5,535 bases of DNA from an uncultured bacterium (GCA_903869975.1 CAIQBF010000042.1:1-5535), one strand, 5' to 3'. Positions 1 to 5,535 are shown, numbered from the stretch's first letter. A program made the numbers and translations. The notes: generated by a model from the letters alone, not told the origin.

Positions 1-858
1 TCGCTGCTTGATTTTCACATCACCAAGACCGCCTTTTTCATACTGCGCTTTGAGTTCAGCCACTTCGTTTTGATTCGGATCAAAAATATCCAAATAACTA
101 AAGACGACGTTCCTCGCTACAGAACCAGGATCCTCCACTCGGATATGGTTCGGATCGGTGTACATTTGCATGACCTTATCTTTGATTATCTCTTTTGAAT
201 CCGAAAGGTAGATCGCATTGCCGAGAGATTTGCTCATCTTTGCGCCGCCATCGATTCCGACAAGTCGTGCGGTCGATCCGGATACATGCGAAACACGAGA
301 AAATGTCTCTCCATAAAGACGATTAAAACTATCCACAATCTCATTACACTGTTCGATCATCGGCTTCTGGTCCTCGCCAGCCGGCACAACCGTACTCTTG
401 CAGAAAAGAATATCCGCCGCCTGCGACACTGGGTAACAATAAAATCCGGCAGGGACACCTGGCTTGTTCAGGTCTTCTTTCTGATCAACATTTGCATTCC
501 AACCCTTTTGAGCAATTTCTGCCTTGATGGTTGGATTCTGTCCGAGACGCTGAATGGTTACAAGATTAAGGAAAAACACCGTCAGTTCAGCAATAGCTGG
601 AACCTGCGACTGGACGAACATGATGGTCTTCTCTGGATCGACACCACAGGCCAAATTGTCGAGCGCAACCTCGAGCACGTTCTCACGCACCTTCTCTGGG
701 TTGCTCGCATTGTCAGTAAGCGCCTGAACATCCGCCACCATGTAAAAAGCCTGATCGGTCTCGCCTTGCAGCTTCACTCGGTTTTGAATAGAGCCTACGT
801 AATGCCCCAAATGTAATTTGCCCGTCGGACGGTCCCCGGTCAGCGCGATTTTTTTCAT
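1..858 (-). CDS. trpS: Tryptophanyl-tRNA synthetase, C-terminus cut by window edge
   Basis: Cytoplasmic class Ic aminoacyl-tRNA synthetase that charges tRNA-Trp with tryptophan using ATP. I translated the minus strand from the ATG at 858 and found 286 codons with no stop, running off the window at base 1. The N-terminus reads MKKIALTGDRPTGKLHLGHY, with the class I HIGH motif as HLGH (residues 16-19) in the PTGKLHLGHYVGS context typical of TrpS. GEDQKP lies at about 161-166 and the second class I signature KMSKS at 207-211, preceded by GIDGGA. Family members are usually about 330-345 aa, so roughly 45-60 residues of the C-terminal anticodon-binding part are missing only because of the window edge. 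No Shine-Dalgarno precedes the ATG; an extended -10 lies 7 bases upstream, which argues for this start and a nearly leaderless mRNA. It is divergent from dnaB. TyrRS is the main alternative, but the motif contexts fit TrpS better. Confidence 0.96.
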   Translation of the reverse strand, partial: MKKIALTGDRPTGKLHLGHYVGSIQNRVKLQGETDQAFYMVADVQALTDNASNPEKVRENVLEVALDNLACGVDPEKTIMFVQSQVPAIAELTVFFLNLVTIQRLGQNPTIKAEIAQKGWNANVDQKEDLNKPGVPAGFYCYPVSQAADILFCKSTVVPAGEDQKPMIEQCNEIVDSFNRLYGETFSRVSHVSGSTARLVGIDGGAKMSKSLGNAIYLSDSKEIIKDKVMQMYTDPNHIRVEDPGSVARNVVFSYLDIFDPNQNEVAELKAQYEKGGLGDVKIKQR

Positions 859-865
859 AGGGAAA

Positions 866-874
866 ATTGTACCA
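866..874 (-). promoter_or_regulatory. trpS extended -10 promoter, near-leaderless start
   Basis: On the minus strand the sequence TGGTACAAT matches an extended -10 (TG, one base, then TACAAT at 871-866). Seven bases separate it from the trpS ATG at 858, so the predicted +1 falls at about 859 and the leader would be about one base. No convincing -35 hexamer is visible at the right spacing, which an extended -10 can tolerate. No ribosome binding site fits between this promoter and the ATG. Assigned by eye from consensus; no transcript data. Confidence 0.6.
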
Positions 875-893
875 TAGACTAGTACAGAGCACG

Positions 894-1021
894 AACACTC
901 CGGGCACAAGTGCTCCTGTCGAGAAGGCCTCGCGCAGGCGCTCAGGCGCCGAGCGGCCCCGCTGGCCCTCAGGCCAGACAGGGGTTGCCTTTCGACAGGA
1001 GCATTTTGTGCCCGGAGTGTT
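894..1021. repeat. 128-bp imperfect inverted repeat with two-armed foldback
   Basis: The ends are perfect complements: 894-909 (AACACTCCGGGCACAA) pairs with 1006-1021. The stem continues with 911-922 against 992-1003 (12 bp) and 924-928 against 987-991 (5 bp), interrupted only by small bulges at 910/1004-1005 and 923. That is 33 paired positions. The interior can form two further arms. Arm one is 929-953 (CTC with GAG, then GGCGC/GCGCC around loop TCAG). Arm two is 957-984 (CCCC with GGGG, then CTGGCC/GGCCAG around loop CTCA). Both loops share the direct repeat CTCAGGC (941-947, 968-974). The interior is visibly richer in G+C than the genes. It lies upstream of both outward-facing promoters, so neither trpS nor dnaB mRNA should contain it, and there is no T-tract to make it a terminator. 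No obvious target duplication flanks it. It could be a MITE or REP-like extragenic element, a structured ncRNA or a DNA-structural site; I cannot decide between them. Confidence 0.88.
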
Positions 1022-1094
1022 ACCGCTATTTCAAGCAATACACAGATTAACCACACGCTATTCCACTTGCCTAGCTTCCCCAACCGCCAAGCCA

Positions 1095-1103
1095 TGCTAA
1101 AAT
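1095..1103 (+). promoter_or_regulatory. dnaB-recR extended -10 promoter, leaderless start
   Basis: TGCTAAAAT is an extended -10 (TG, one base, TAAAAT at 1098-1103). Exactly six bases follow before the dnaB ATG at 1110, so the canonical +1 coincides with the A of the start codon. There is no Shine-Dalgarno and no room for one. A good -35 is not visible at 16-18 bp. This is expected to drive dnaB and the tightly linked recR. Assigned by consensus only. Confidence 0.62.
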
Positions 1104-1109
1104 CGACGG

Positions 1110-2498
1110 ATGGCCACCGAAAAAAAGCTCCGCGTCCCTCCGCAAAGTCTCGACTCCGAGCGCGCCGTTCTCGGCTCGATCATGCTCAAGCCGGGCACGC
1201 TTATTGAAATGGCGGACCGTCTCACGCCCGACTCGTTCTATAGCGACAAGCACCGCAAGATATATGAAGCGATGCTTGAACTCTCAAGCCGCAACGAACC
1301 GATAGACCTCATTTCGCTCTCCCACCGTCTCAAGGAGAAGAAGACACTCGATTCTCTCGGCGGTTCAAAATACCTCACCGAACTCACCAACGCGGTGCCG
1401 TCTTCGACGAACGCCGAATACTATGCCACGATCGTCGAAGAAAAATACCTTCTCCGCCGCCTTATCGAATCCGCAGACAAACTTGCCGAGCTTGGTTACG
1501 ATACGCAAGAAATGGCGCTCGAAGACATTCTTGATACTGCCGAAAAAGAAATCTTCGCAATTTCAGAGAGCCCAAAACGCGGAAAATATCTCGCCCTCAA
1601 AGATACGCTCGGCGAAGCCTGGACTCGTCTCGAACGCCTGCACTCAAACAAAGGCGAGCTTCGCGGTGTCTCAACCGGATTCAAAGCGCTCGACGACCTG
1701 CTTTCTGGATTCCAAAATTCAGACCTTATCATCCTTGCCGCTCGTCCATCCGTGGGTAAAACCACACTCGCCCTCGACTTCGCCCGCCTCGCTGCGACAA
1801 AGCAAAACGTTGGCGTAGCAATTTTCTCGCTTGAAATGAGCTCGCAGCAACTCGTCGACCGTATGCTCGCGGCCGAGTCGCGTATCAGTGCTTGGCAGCT
1901 CCGCACCGGAGGCCTCTCGACAAGCGGCCAAGACTTCGCTCTTTTGCGCGAAGGTATCGACCGCCTCTCAAAAGCGCCGATATTCATCGATGATGCTGCT
2001 TCAAGTACCATCGCGCACATCAAATCGATTTCCCGCCGTCTCAAAAACGAGCACAACATCGGACTCATCGTCATCGACTACCTCCAGCTCATGTCGACAT
2101 CCAAAAGCTACGACTCCATGGTGAACCAGGTTACTGAAATTTCCCGCTCGCTCAAGGCGCTTGCCCGCGAAATCAACGTACCAGTGATCGCACTCTCGCA
2201 GCTCTCTCGTGCCGTGGAAGCGCGCGGCGGTGAGCCGCGCCTCTCCGACCTCCGAGACTCCGGTTCCATCGAGCAAGATGCCGATGTGGTCATGTTTATT
2301 CACCGTGAAGATCGCTTCAACAAAGAATCCGACAGAAAAGATATTGCAAAAATCATTGTCGCCAAACACCGTAACGGTCCCGTCGGAGACGTCGAACTCT
2401 ACATGGACGAAAAGACATCAAGCTTCCTCTCTATCGACAAAGGAGCAGGCCTCGACGCGTTTGCGGCATCAAGTGGCCCGACCGACGTAGAATTCTAA
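1110..2498 (+). CDS. dnaB: Replicative DNA helicase DnaB
   Basis: Hexameric 5'-3' helicase that encircles the lagging-strand template, unwinds DNA at the fork and recruits primase. The 462-aa product has the normal family length and both domains. The N-terminal DnaB domain is at about 10-110 (PQSLDSERAVLGSIML near the start). The RecA-like ATPase domain spans about 185-445, opening with GVSTGFKALDDLLSGF. Walker A is ARPSVGKTT (211-219, with Val where the usual sequence has Met or Ile). The conserved SLEMS is at 240-244, Walker B is LIVIDYLQLM (319-328, Asp323), and the ALSQLSR motif (361-367) contains the sensor Gln. The SDLRDSGSIEQDADVV block is at 379-394, and KHRNGPVG (419-426) carries the probable arginine finger. 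No intein interrupts it. The start at 1110 is fixed by homology and by the -10 six bases upstream. It heads a two-gene unit with recR and is divergent from trpS. Confidence 0.98.
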   Translation: MATEKKLRVPPQSLDSERAVLGSIMLKPGTLIEMADRLTPDSFYSDKHRKIYEAMLELSSRNEPIDLISLSHRLKEKKTLDSLGGSKYLTELTNAVPSSTNAEYYATIVEEKYLLRRLIESADKLAELGYDTQEMALEDILDTAEKEIFAISESPKRGKYLALKDTLGEAWTRLERLHSNKGELRGVSTGFKALDDLLSGFQNSDLIILAARPSVGKTTLALDFARLAATKQNVGVAIFSLEMSSQQLVDRMLAAESRISAWQLRTGGLSTSGQDFALLREGIDRLSKAPIFIDDAASSTIAHIKSISRRLKNEHNIGLIVIDYLQLMSTSKSYDSMVNQVTEISRSLKALAREINVPVIALSQLSRAVEARGGEPRLSDLRDSGSIEQDADVVMFIHREDRFNKESDRKDIAKIIVAKHRNGPVGDVELYMDEKTSSFLSIDKGAGLDAFAASSGPTDVEF

Positions 2499-2501
2499 TA
2501 T

Positions 2502-3122
2502 ATGGACTCGCTTCGCAAACTCCAACAGCTCTTCAAACGCTTTCCAGGCATCGGAGAACGCCAGGCAATGCGTTTTGCATACTTCATCGCCACAGCCGAC
2601 GAAGGCTACGTACGAGAGCTCACAGAGAGCCTGAACGCCATTCGGAAGAACGTCCGCCGTTGCACTCGCTGCTTTGCGCTCTCGGAGAACATTACAGGCG
2701 GCAAATGCCCTGTTTGTAACGACCCTATCCGTGACAAGAGTCTCTTGCTCGTGGTCGAAAAAGACGCCGACCGCGATCGATTTATCCAGTCACGAACGTA
2801 TACTGGAACCTATTTTATTCTCGGCGGCCTCGCGCCAGCTATAGAAAAAGATGCAGCTACGCACATCCGCCTGTATGAGCTCGCCCGACTCATCGAGACC
2901 GAGGCAAAAGCCGGTCTCGCCGAAGTCATTCTCGCGCTCTCGTCCACACCTGATGGCGAACGTACCGAAGCCCTTGTATTTAATCAGCTTGAAAAAACAG
3001 CAATGAACGAGGTTAACGTATCCGTTCTCGGCAAAGGACTCTCCACCGGAACCGAAATCGAATACTCAGACGCAGAAACGCTGGCTAACGCGTTAAAGTC
3101 CCGCACAAAAAGCAACGAGTAG
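2502..3122 (+). CDS. recR: Recombination mediator protein RecR
   Basis: RecR works with RecO (and RecF in many bacteria) to load RecA on SSB-coated single-stranded DNA during gap repair. The 206 aa are close to the usual length of about 200. Visible parts in order are: an N-terminal helix-hairpin-helix (about 1-30, FPGIGERQAMRFA); a four-cysteine zinc site (Cys54, Cys57, Cys69, Cys72 in RCTRC and CPVC); a Toprim domain from about 80 (LLLVVEKDAD, with LGG at 107-109); and the C-terminal GLSTGTEIEYSDAETLANAL (179-198), matching the family's GLPxGxDLEYADxxTL end. The usual YHVLGG is YFILGG here, and the usual TVEGEAT segment reads TPDGERT, mild divergence that keeps the fold. It begins 3 bases after the dnaB stop without a Shine-Dalgarno, so it is probably cotranscribed with and translationally coupled to dnaB. 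Confidence 0.97.
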   Translation: MDSLRKLQQLFKRFPGIGERQAMRFAYFIATADEGYVRELTESLNAIRKNVRRCTRCFALSENITGGKCPVCNDPIRDKSLLLVVEKDADRDRFIQSRTYTGTYFILGGLAPAIEKDAATHIRLYELARLIETEAKAGLAEVILALSSTPDGERTEALVFNQLEKTAMNEVNVSVLGKGLSTGTEIEYSDAETLANALKSRTKSNE

Positions 3123-3195
3123 AAAAAATAAAAGCCGGTATGATTTTCAACGCAGCGAAGACTGGGCAGAAAATCATACCGGCTTTTTATTTTTT
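3123..3195. terminator. Bidirectional intrinsic terminator between recR and rplU
   Basis: An 18-bp perfect stem pairs 3130-3147 (AAAAGCCGGTATGATTTT) with 3170-3187 around a 22-base loop. It is followed on the plus strand by TTTTTATTTTTT (3184-3195) and on the minus strand by the complement of the A-rich 3123-3133. Both orientations therefore have hairpin plus U-tract. It starts right after the recR stop and ends 8 bases beyond the rplU stop, so it serves both convergent units. The loop is longer than in typical terminators. Confidence 0.9.
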
Positions 3196-3203
3196 CGTAC
3201 GAA

Positions 3204-3524
3204 CTATTTGATTGCAGAGATCTTTACTTCAGAGTAGCCCTGGCGATGTCCGTTCTTCTTGTGGTATTTACTCTTGGCCTTGTATTTTACAACAATAACC
3301 TTCTGAGCGCGTCCTGCTGTCTGGAAGATTCCTTCTACCTTTGCACCTTCGATAGTTGGAGCACCGATAGTAGTATCTTTGCCGTTATCGACAAGAAGCA
3401 CTTCATTAAAGACGACCTTGTCGCCCTTTTTCCATTCTCCGGGAAGAGTCTCAATGCGAACAACGTCTCCGACGGCAACGGGGTACTGCTTGCCTCCTGT
3501 GGCTATAATTGCAAATTCAGTCAT
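3204..3524 (-). CDS. rplU: 50S ribosomal protein L21
   Basis: Ribosomal protein L21 of the large subunit, which binds 23S rRNA. The product is 106 aa from ATG 3524, close to the bacterial norm of about 103. The start MTEFAIIATGGKQYPVAVGD matches the L21 N-terminus (YAIIxTGGKQYxVxxGD). The C-terminal half is basic (KYKAKSKYHKKNGHRQGY, about 82-99), containing the conserved GHRQ that contacts rRNA. An upstream in-frame ATG at 3536 would add MVGH, but it overlaps the predicted -10, so 3524 is preferred. AGGA sits only three bases before the ATG, too close for a normal Shine-Dalgarno. No rpmA (L27), its usual partner, follows: the next thing downstream is the terminator and convergent recR. Transcription is probably from its own promoter, with possible read-through from the upstream transporter gene. 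Confidence 0.97.
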   Translation of the reverse strand: MTEFAIIATGGKQYPVAVGDVVRIETLPGEWKKGDKVVFNEVLLVDNGKDTTIGAPTIEGAKVEGIFQTAGRAQKVIVVKYKAKSKYHKKNGHRQGYSEVKISAIK

Positions 3525-3534
3525 ATGTCCTACC

Positions 3535-3562
3535 ATATTACACGATAAAATCCATAAGTCAA
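3535..3562 (-). promoter_or_regulatory. rplU promoter in the 54-bp gap after the transporter gene
   Basis: On the minus strand, -35 TTGACT (3562-3557) and -10 TAATAT (3540-3535) are separated by 16 bases, a good sigma70-type match. The predicted +1 is at about 3528, leaving a leader of about 4 bases before ATG 3524. This would let rplU be expressed independently of the Nramp-like gene upstream, after which no terminator is visible. Confidence 0.65.
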
Positions 3563-3578
3563 ATCCCCAATACCCCTT

Positions 3579-4868
3579 CTAAAACAAAGATATAATAGCA
3601 GCAACCCCCGCAAGCGACATAAGCCCCACCGTGATCCAGCCGATCCACATACGGGATTTTGAGTTTGCGTACTGCCCCATCGTTTCAGTACTGCTTGAAA
3701 GCTTAACGATAAACACCAATATTATCGGCGCAATAATGCCGTTGGCGATCGCTGAATAGATCAAGGCTTTAATCGGATCAATTCCAATGAAATTGAGCAG
3801 TATGCCAAGTATCACGGAAACGATTATGACGCCGTAGAAAGCATGAGCTTCCTTAAGCTTGCGGTAGAGTCCGTGTTTCCAGCCAAAACTCTCTGAGATT
3901 GCGTACGAGGTCGATCCGGCAAGTACCGGAATAGAAAGCATTCCGGTGCCGATGATGCCGATAGCAAAAAGCCAGAAAGCTCCATTTCCAGCAAAAGGTC
4001 GCAGAGCGAGAGCCGCGTCTGCGGCGGTTACAATCGTTGTAATTCCATTCGCATACAGTGTCCCCGCGCACGCAGCAATAATGAAGAACATGACAACGTT
4101 GGAGAAGAACATGCCGCTCCACACATCCGTACGCACACTCTTTATAATCGCCGGAGATACCTTTTGGCGCCATTTGCTCTCATCCTCGTTCCCCTGCAAA
4201 TTCTGTTCTTCGACTTCCTGAGATGTCTGCCAAAAGAAAAGATACGGAGAGATTGTTGTACCGAGAATAGCGCAGATCAGGAAAATCTGATCTCGGCTAA
4301 ACGTGATCGTCGGCACAACAAGATGGTATAAGACCTCTCCCCAATCGAGACGGCTCGCGAGCGCTGAAAGCACATAGGCAAGCAGTACAAACGCAAGATA
4401 TTTCAAATATTTTGCATAACTTGCGTAGGTGGTAAATATCTGAAGAAGCAAACTCACCAGCGCAAAGCCGCCAATAAGCAGTACAAAGCTTGCGCCGGGA
4501 ACGATGAGCTGCGCGCCCTTGGCCATCGCTCCAAGGTTCGCGCCGATATTAAACGTATTCGCAACAAACAAAAGAGACGTAACCAAGTACAAAGCCCATT
4601 TTGGAAAGCGACGTCGAATGTTGGCCGCCAGTCCGTGACCCGTAACAATACCGATACGAGCGCACATCTCCTGAACAACAGCCATAAGCGGAAATGTGAA
4701 CCAAGAAAGCCAAAGAAGCTGAAAACCATACCGCGCACCAGCCTGTGAATATGTCGCAATACCAGAAGGGTCGTCGTCTGATGCGCCAGTTGTCAGGCCG
4801 GGACCAAGCGTGTTCCAATAATCCTCCATTTTCTGAAGGGTGCTCTCTTCTTTTATTTCATCAGCCAT
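3579..4868 (-). CDS. Nramp/SLC11-family divalent metal transporter with atypical metal site
   Basis: Integral membrane protein of the Nramp (SLC11, LeuT-fold) family, 429 aa with about 11 hydrophobic segments. In the family, the unwound middles of TM1 and TM6 hold the metal. TM1 here reads GASDDDPSGIATYSQAG: the canonical DPGN is DPSG (residues 33-36), keeping Asp and Pro but losing Asn. TM6 reads GTTISPYLFFWQ (203-214), where canonical proteins have VMPH; the metal-binding Met becomes Ser and the His becomes Tyr. The TM8-9 region (GSTSYAISESFGWKHG, about 318-333) also differs from Mn/Fe Nramps. Met loss is known in the Nramp-related magnesium transporters and in plant Nrat1, so Mg2+ or another hard cation is plausible, but substrate is inference. 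Start: ATG 4868 (MADEIKEES) lies just after the predicted +1. An in-frame ATG at 4877 would add three residues but falls between the -10 and +1. It is divergent from corA and upstream of rplU. Confidence 0.9.
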   Translation of the reverse strand: MADEIKEESTLQKMEDYWNTLGPGLTTGASDDDPSGIATYSQAGARYGFQLLWLSWFTFPLMAVVQEMCARIGIVTGHGLAANIRRRFPKWALYLVTSLLFVANTFNIGANLGAMAKGAQLIVPGASFVLLIGGFALVSLLLQIFTTYASYAKYLKYLAFVLLAYVLSALASRLDWGEVLYHLVVPTITFSRDQIFLICAILGTTISPYLFFWQTSQEVEEQNLQGNEDESKWRQKVSPAIIKSVRTDVWSGMFFSNVVMFFIIAACAGTLYANGITTIVTAADAALALRPFAGNGAFWLFAIGIIGTGMLSIPVLAGSTSYAISESFGWKHGLYRKLKEAHAFYGVIIVSVILGILLNFIGIDPIKALIYSAIANGIIAPIILVFIVKLSSSTETMGQYANSKSRMWIGWITVGLMSLAGVAAIISLF

Positions 4869-4878
4869 ACTGCGCATA

Positions 4879-4906
4879 AGTATACCCGTTTATTTTTGAT
4901 TTTCAA
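4879..4906 (-). promoter_or_regulatory. Promoter of the Nramp-like gene
   Basis: Minus strand: -35 TTGAAA (4906-4901), 16-base spacer, -10 TATACT (4884-4879). The predicted +1 is near 4872, giving a leader of about 4 bases before ATG 4868 and placing the alternative ATG 4877 upstream of the transcript. No Shine-Dalgarno is visible. Confidence 0.68.
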
Positions 4907-4922
4907 TCAAAAACGGTATACT
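4894..4922 (+). promoter_or_regulatory. Promoter of corA
   Basis: Plus strand: -10 TATACT at 4917-4922. The -35 is less clear: TTTTGA (4894-4899) at 17 bp or TTGATT (4896-4901) at 15 bp. The predicted +1 is near 4929, so the mRNA would carry about 2 bases before ATG 4931. It overlaps the oppositely directed promoter within the same palindrome. Confidence 0.62.
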
Positions 4923-4930
4923 TAACGCAT

Positions 4931-5535
4931 ATGATATCCCGATATACACACCAGGGCCTCACCTGGATAGACTTGGAATCTCCTACTAGAGAAGAGGCTA
5001 CTGCCATAGCCGAAGAATTCGGCTTGCACCCGCTGATTGCAACAGAACTCATCGCTACGAGCGAACGCTCAAAAGTAGATGTTTATGAAAACGCTGTCTA
5101 TCTGATCCTGCGCTTTCCTATTCGAAACCGCACAACTGGACATATTGGAGAAACCGAAATTGACTTCGTTCTCTTAAAAAATACCCTTATCACCACTCAC
5201 TACGAGCTCGTCGACCCCCTCCACGATTTCGCTCGTCTCTTCGAACTCGACAGCTATCTTTCAACGGCAAAATTTGGAGAACATGCTGGATTCCTTTTCT
5301 TTTCACAACTACGTGAACTCTACAAACACACACTCTATCAAGTAGAGACGGTCGAACACGCTATTCATGACATTGAAAATCAAATCTTCAGCGGCCACGA
5401 AACAGAGATGGTCAACCTTCTTTCTAAAACAAGCAGAACCCTTATCGATATCCGTTCTGCTCTACGTTCGCACAAAGAAATGCTTCGGTCTTTTTCGCAG
5501 ATGTGTTCCAAACTGTATGGCGCAGAATTCCAAAA
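4931..5535 (+). CDS. corA: CorA-family magnesium channel, C-terminus beyond window
   Basis: CorA forms a pentameric inner-membrane Mg2+ (and Co2+/Ni2+) channel with a large cytoplasmic N-terminal domain. My plus-strand translation from ATG 4931 (MISRYTHQGLTWIDLESPTR) stays open for 201 codons to the window end. The start of CorA domains is recognisable: WIDLESPTREEATAIAEEFGLHPL (12-35), then the conserved acidic/KV-x-x-Y stretch SKVDVYENAVYLILRFP, and DFVLLKNTLITTHY (81-94), the family's strand that usually reads FxxFLGxNFLVTVH. From about residue 128 the sequence becomes the long helices of the funnel stalk (LYQVETVEHAIHDIENQIF and following). The two transmembrane helices and the GMN pore motif would lie downstream and cannot be checked, so a ZntB-type zinc transporter is not strictly excluded. 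It has no Shine-Dalgarno and a -10 eight bases upstream. It shares its promoter palindrome with the Nramp-like transporter, suggesting a common ion signal. Confidence 0.88.
   Translation, partial: MISRYTHQGLTWIDLESPTREEATAIAEEFGLHPLIATELIATSERSKVDVYENAVYLILRFPIRNRTTGHIGETEIDFVLLKNTLITTHYELVDPLHDFARLFELDSYLSTAKFGEHAGFLFFSQLRELYKHTLYQVETVEHAIHDIENQIFSGHETEMVNLLSKTSRTLIDIRSALRSHKEMLRSFSQMCSKLYGAEFQ

Larger units (their letters stand above)
4878..4923. promoter_or_regulatory. Palindromic divergent promoter/operator for the two transporter genes
   Basis: An inverted repeat has outer arms AAGTATACC (4878-4886) and GGTATACTT (4915-4923) and inner arms TTTTTGATT (4893-4901) and AATCAAAAA (4905-4913) around a 3-base centre. 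The halves differ by a 5-base insertion on the left between outer and inner arms. Each outer arm contains one -10 hexamer TATACT. The inner arms cover both -35 regions, so a dimeric regulator bound at the centre could control both genes at once. The regulator is unknown. Confidence 0.72.

Noticed and set aside
286..816. Plus-strand 176-codon open frame across the trpS region
   Set aside because: It is the antisense of trpS, whose HLGH and KMSKS motifs are intact on the minus strand; the plus-strand translation resembles no family I know.
894..1021. Integron attC site
   Set aside because: The ends do not carry the GTTRRRY/RYYYAAC core sites, and no integrase or cassette-like genes are present.
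894..1021. Intrinsic terminator
   Set aside because: No T-tract follows either arm and the element lies between divergent promoters where no transcript needs to end.
1047..1055. Possible DnaA box upstream of dnaB (TTAACCACA)
   Set aside because: It differs by one base from TTATCCACA and is isolated; a single near-match is expected by chance and there is no AT-rich unwinding region or dnaA nearby.
867..1100. Plus-strand 77-codon open frame across the inverted repeat
   Set aside because: It spans the foldback and the dnaB promoter, begins inside the trpS promoter and has low-complexity Arg/Pro/Ser content expected from GC-rich noncoding sequence.
1496..2074. Minus-strand 192-codon open frame inside dnaB
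   Set aside because: It is a shadow frame of a fully conserved dnaB; the Ser/Arg-rich composition follows from the codon pattern of the sense strand.
3246..3548. Plus-strand 100-codon open frame over rplU
   Set aside because: It is antisense to a clear L21 gene and has no supporting promoter or family resemblance.
4896..4910. FNR/CRP-type site TTGAT...ATCAA in the divergent promoter
   Set aside because: The half-sites are separated by five bases, whereas the FNR consensus has four, so the helical spacing is wrong; kept only as an unassigned palindrome.

Overview
The window reads as compact bacterial chromosome with five well-conserved housekeeping or transport genes plus recR. It contains two divergent promoter regions, one convergent terminator and one large foldback element. 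Codon use is similar across the genes and I see no sign of phage, transposase or CRISPR. The short intergenic spaces, slightly divergent versions of universal proteins, a stand-alone rplU, and promoters sitting almost directly on start codons fit a small-genome lineage such as Patescibacteria/CPR (Parcubacteria-like). That placement is inference: no rRNA or other lineage marker is present.

Layout: (1) 1-858, minus strand: trpS, tryptophanyl-tRNA synthetase, missing its C-terminus at the window edge. (2) 859-1109: divergent promoter region between trpS and dnaB. It holds a 128-bp GC-rich inverted repeat (894-1021) that can fold into a long basal stem carrying two hairpin arms. (3) 1110-3122, plus strand: dnaB (replicative helicase) and recR (recombination mediator), separated by 3 bases. 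(4) 3123-3195: a strong hairpin with T-tracts on both sides, shared as a terminator by recR and the convergent rplU. (5) 3204-3524, minus strand: rplU (ribosomal protein L21) with its own promoter, preceded by 3579-4868, an Nramp/SLC11-family transporter with altered metal-site motifs. (6) 4878-4923: a short palindromic divergent promoter. (7) 4931-5535, plus strand: the N-terminal two thirds of a CorA-family magnesium channel.

Two themes link the genes. First, every gene with a recognisable promoter has its -10 hexamer only 6-10 bases before the start codon, so most transcripts should be leaderless or nearly so; Shine-Dalgarno sequences are generally absent. Second, the Nramp-like transporter and CorA are transcribed divergently from one shared palindrome. 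The Nramp protein has lost the Asn and Met that normally coordinate Mn/Fe, so the pair may form a co-regulated magnesium (or other hard-cation) uptake locus.
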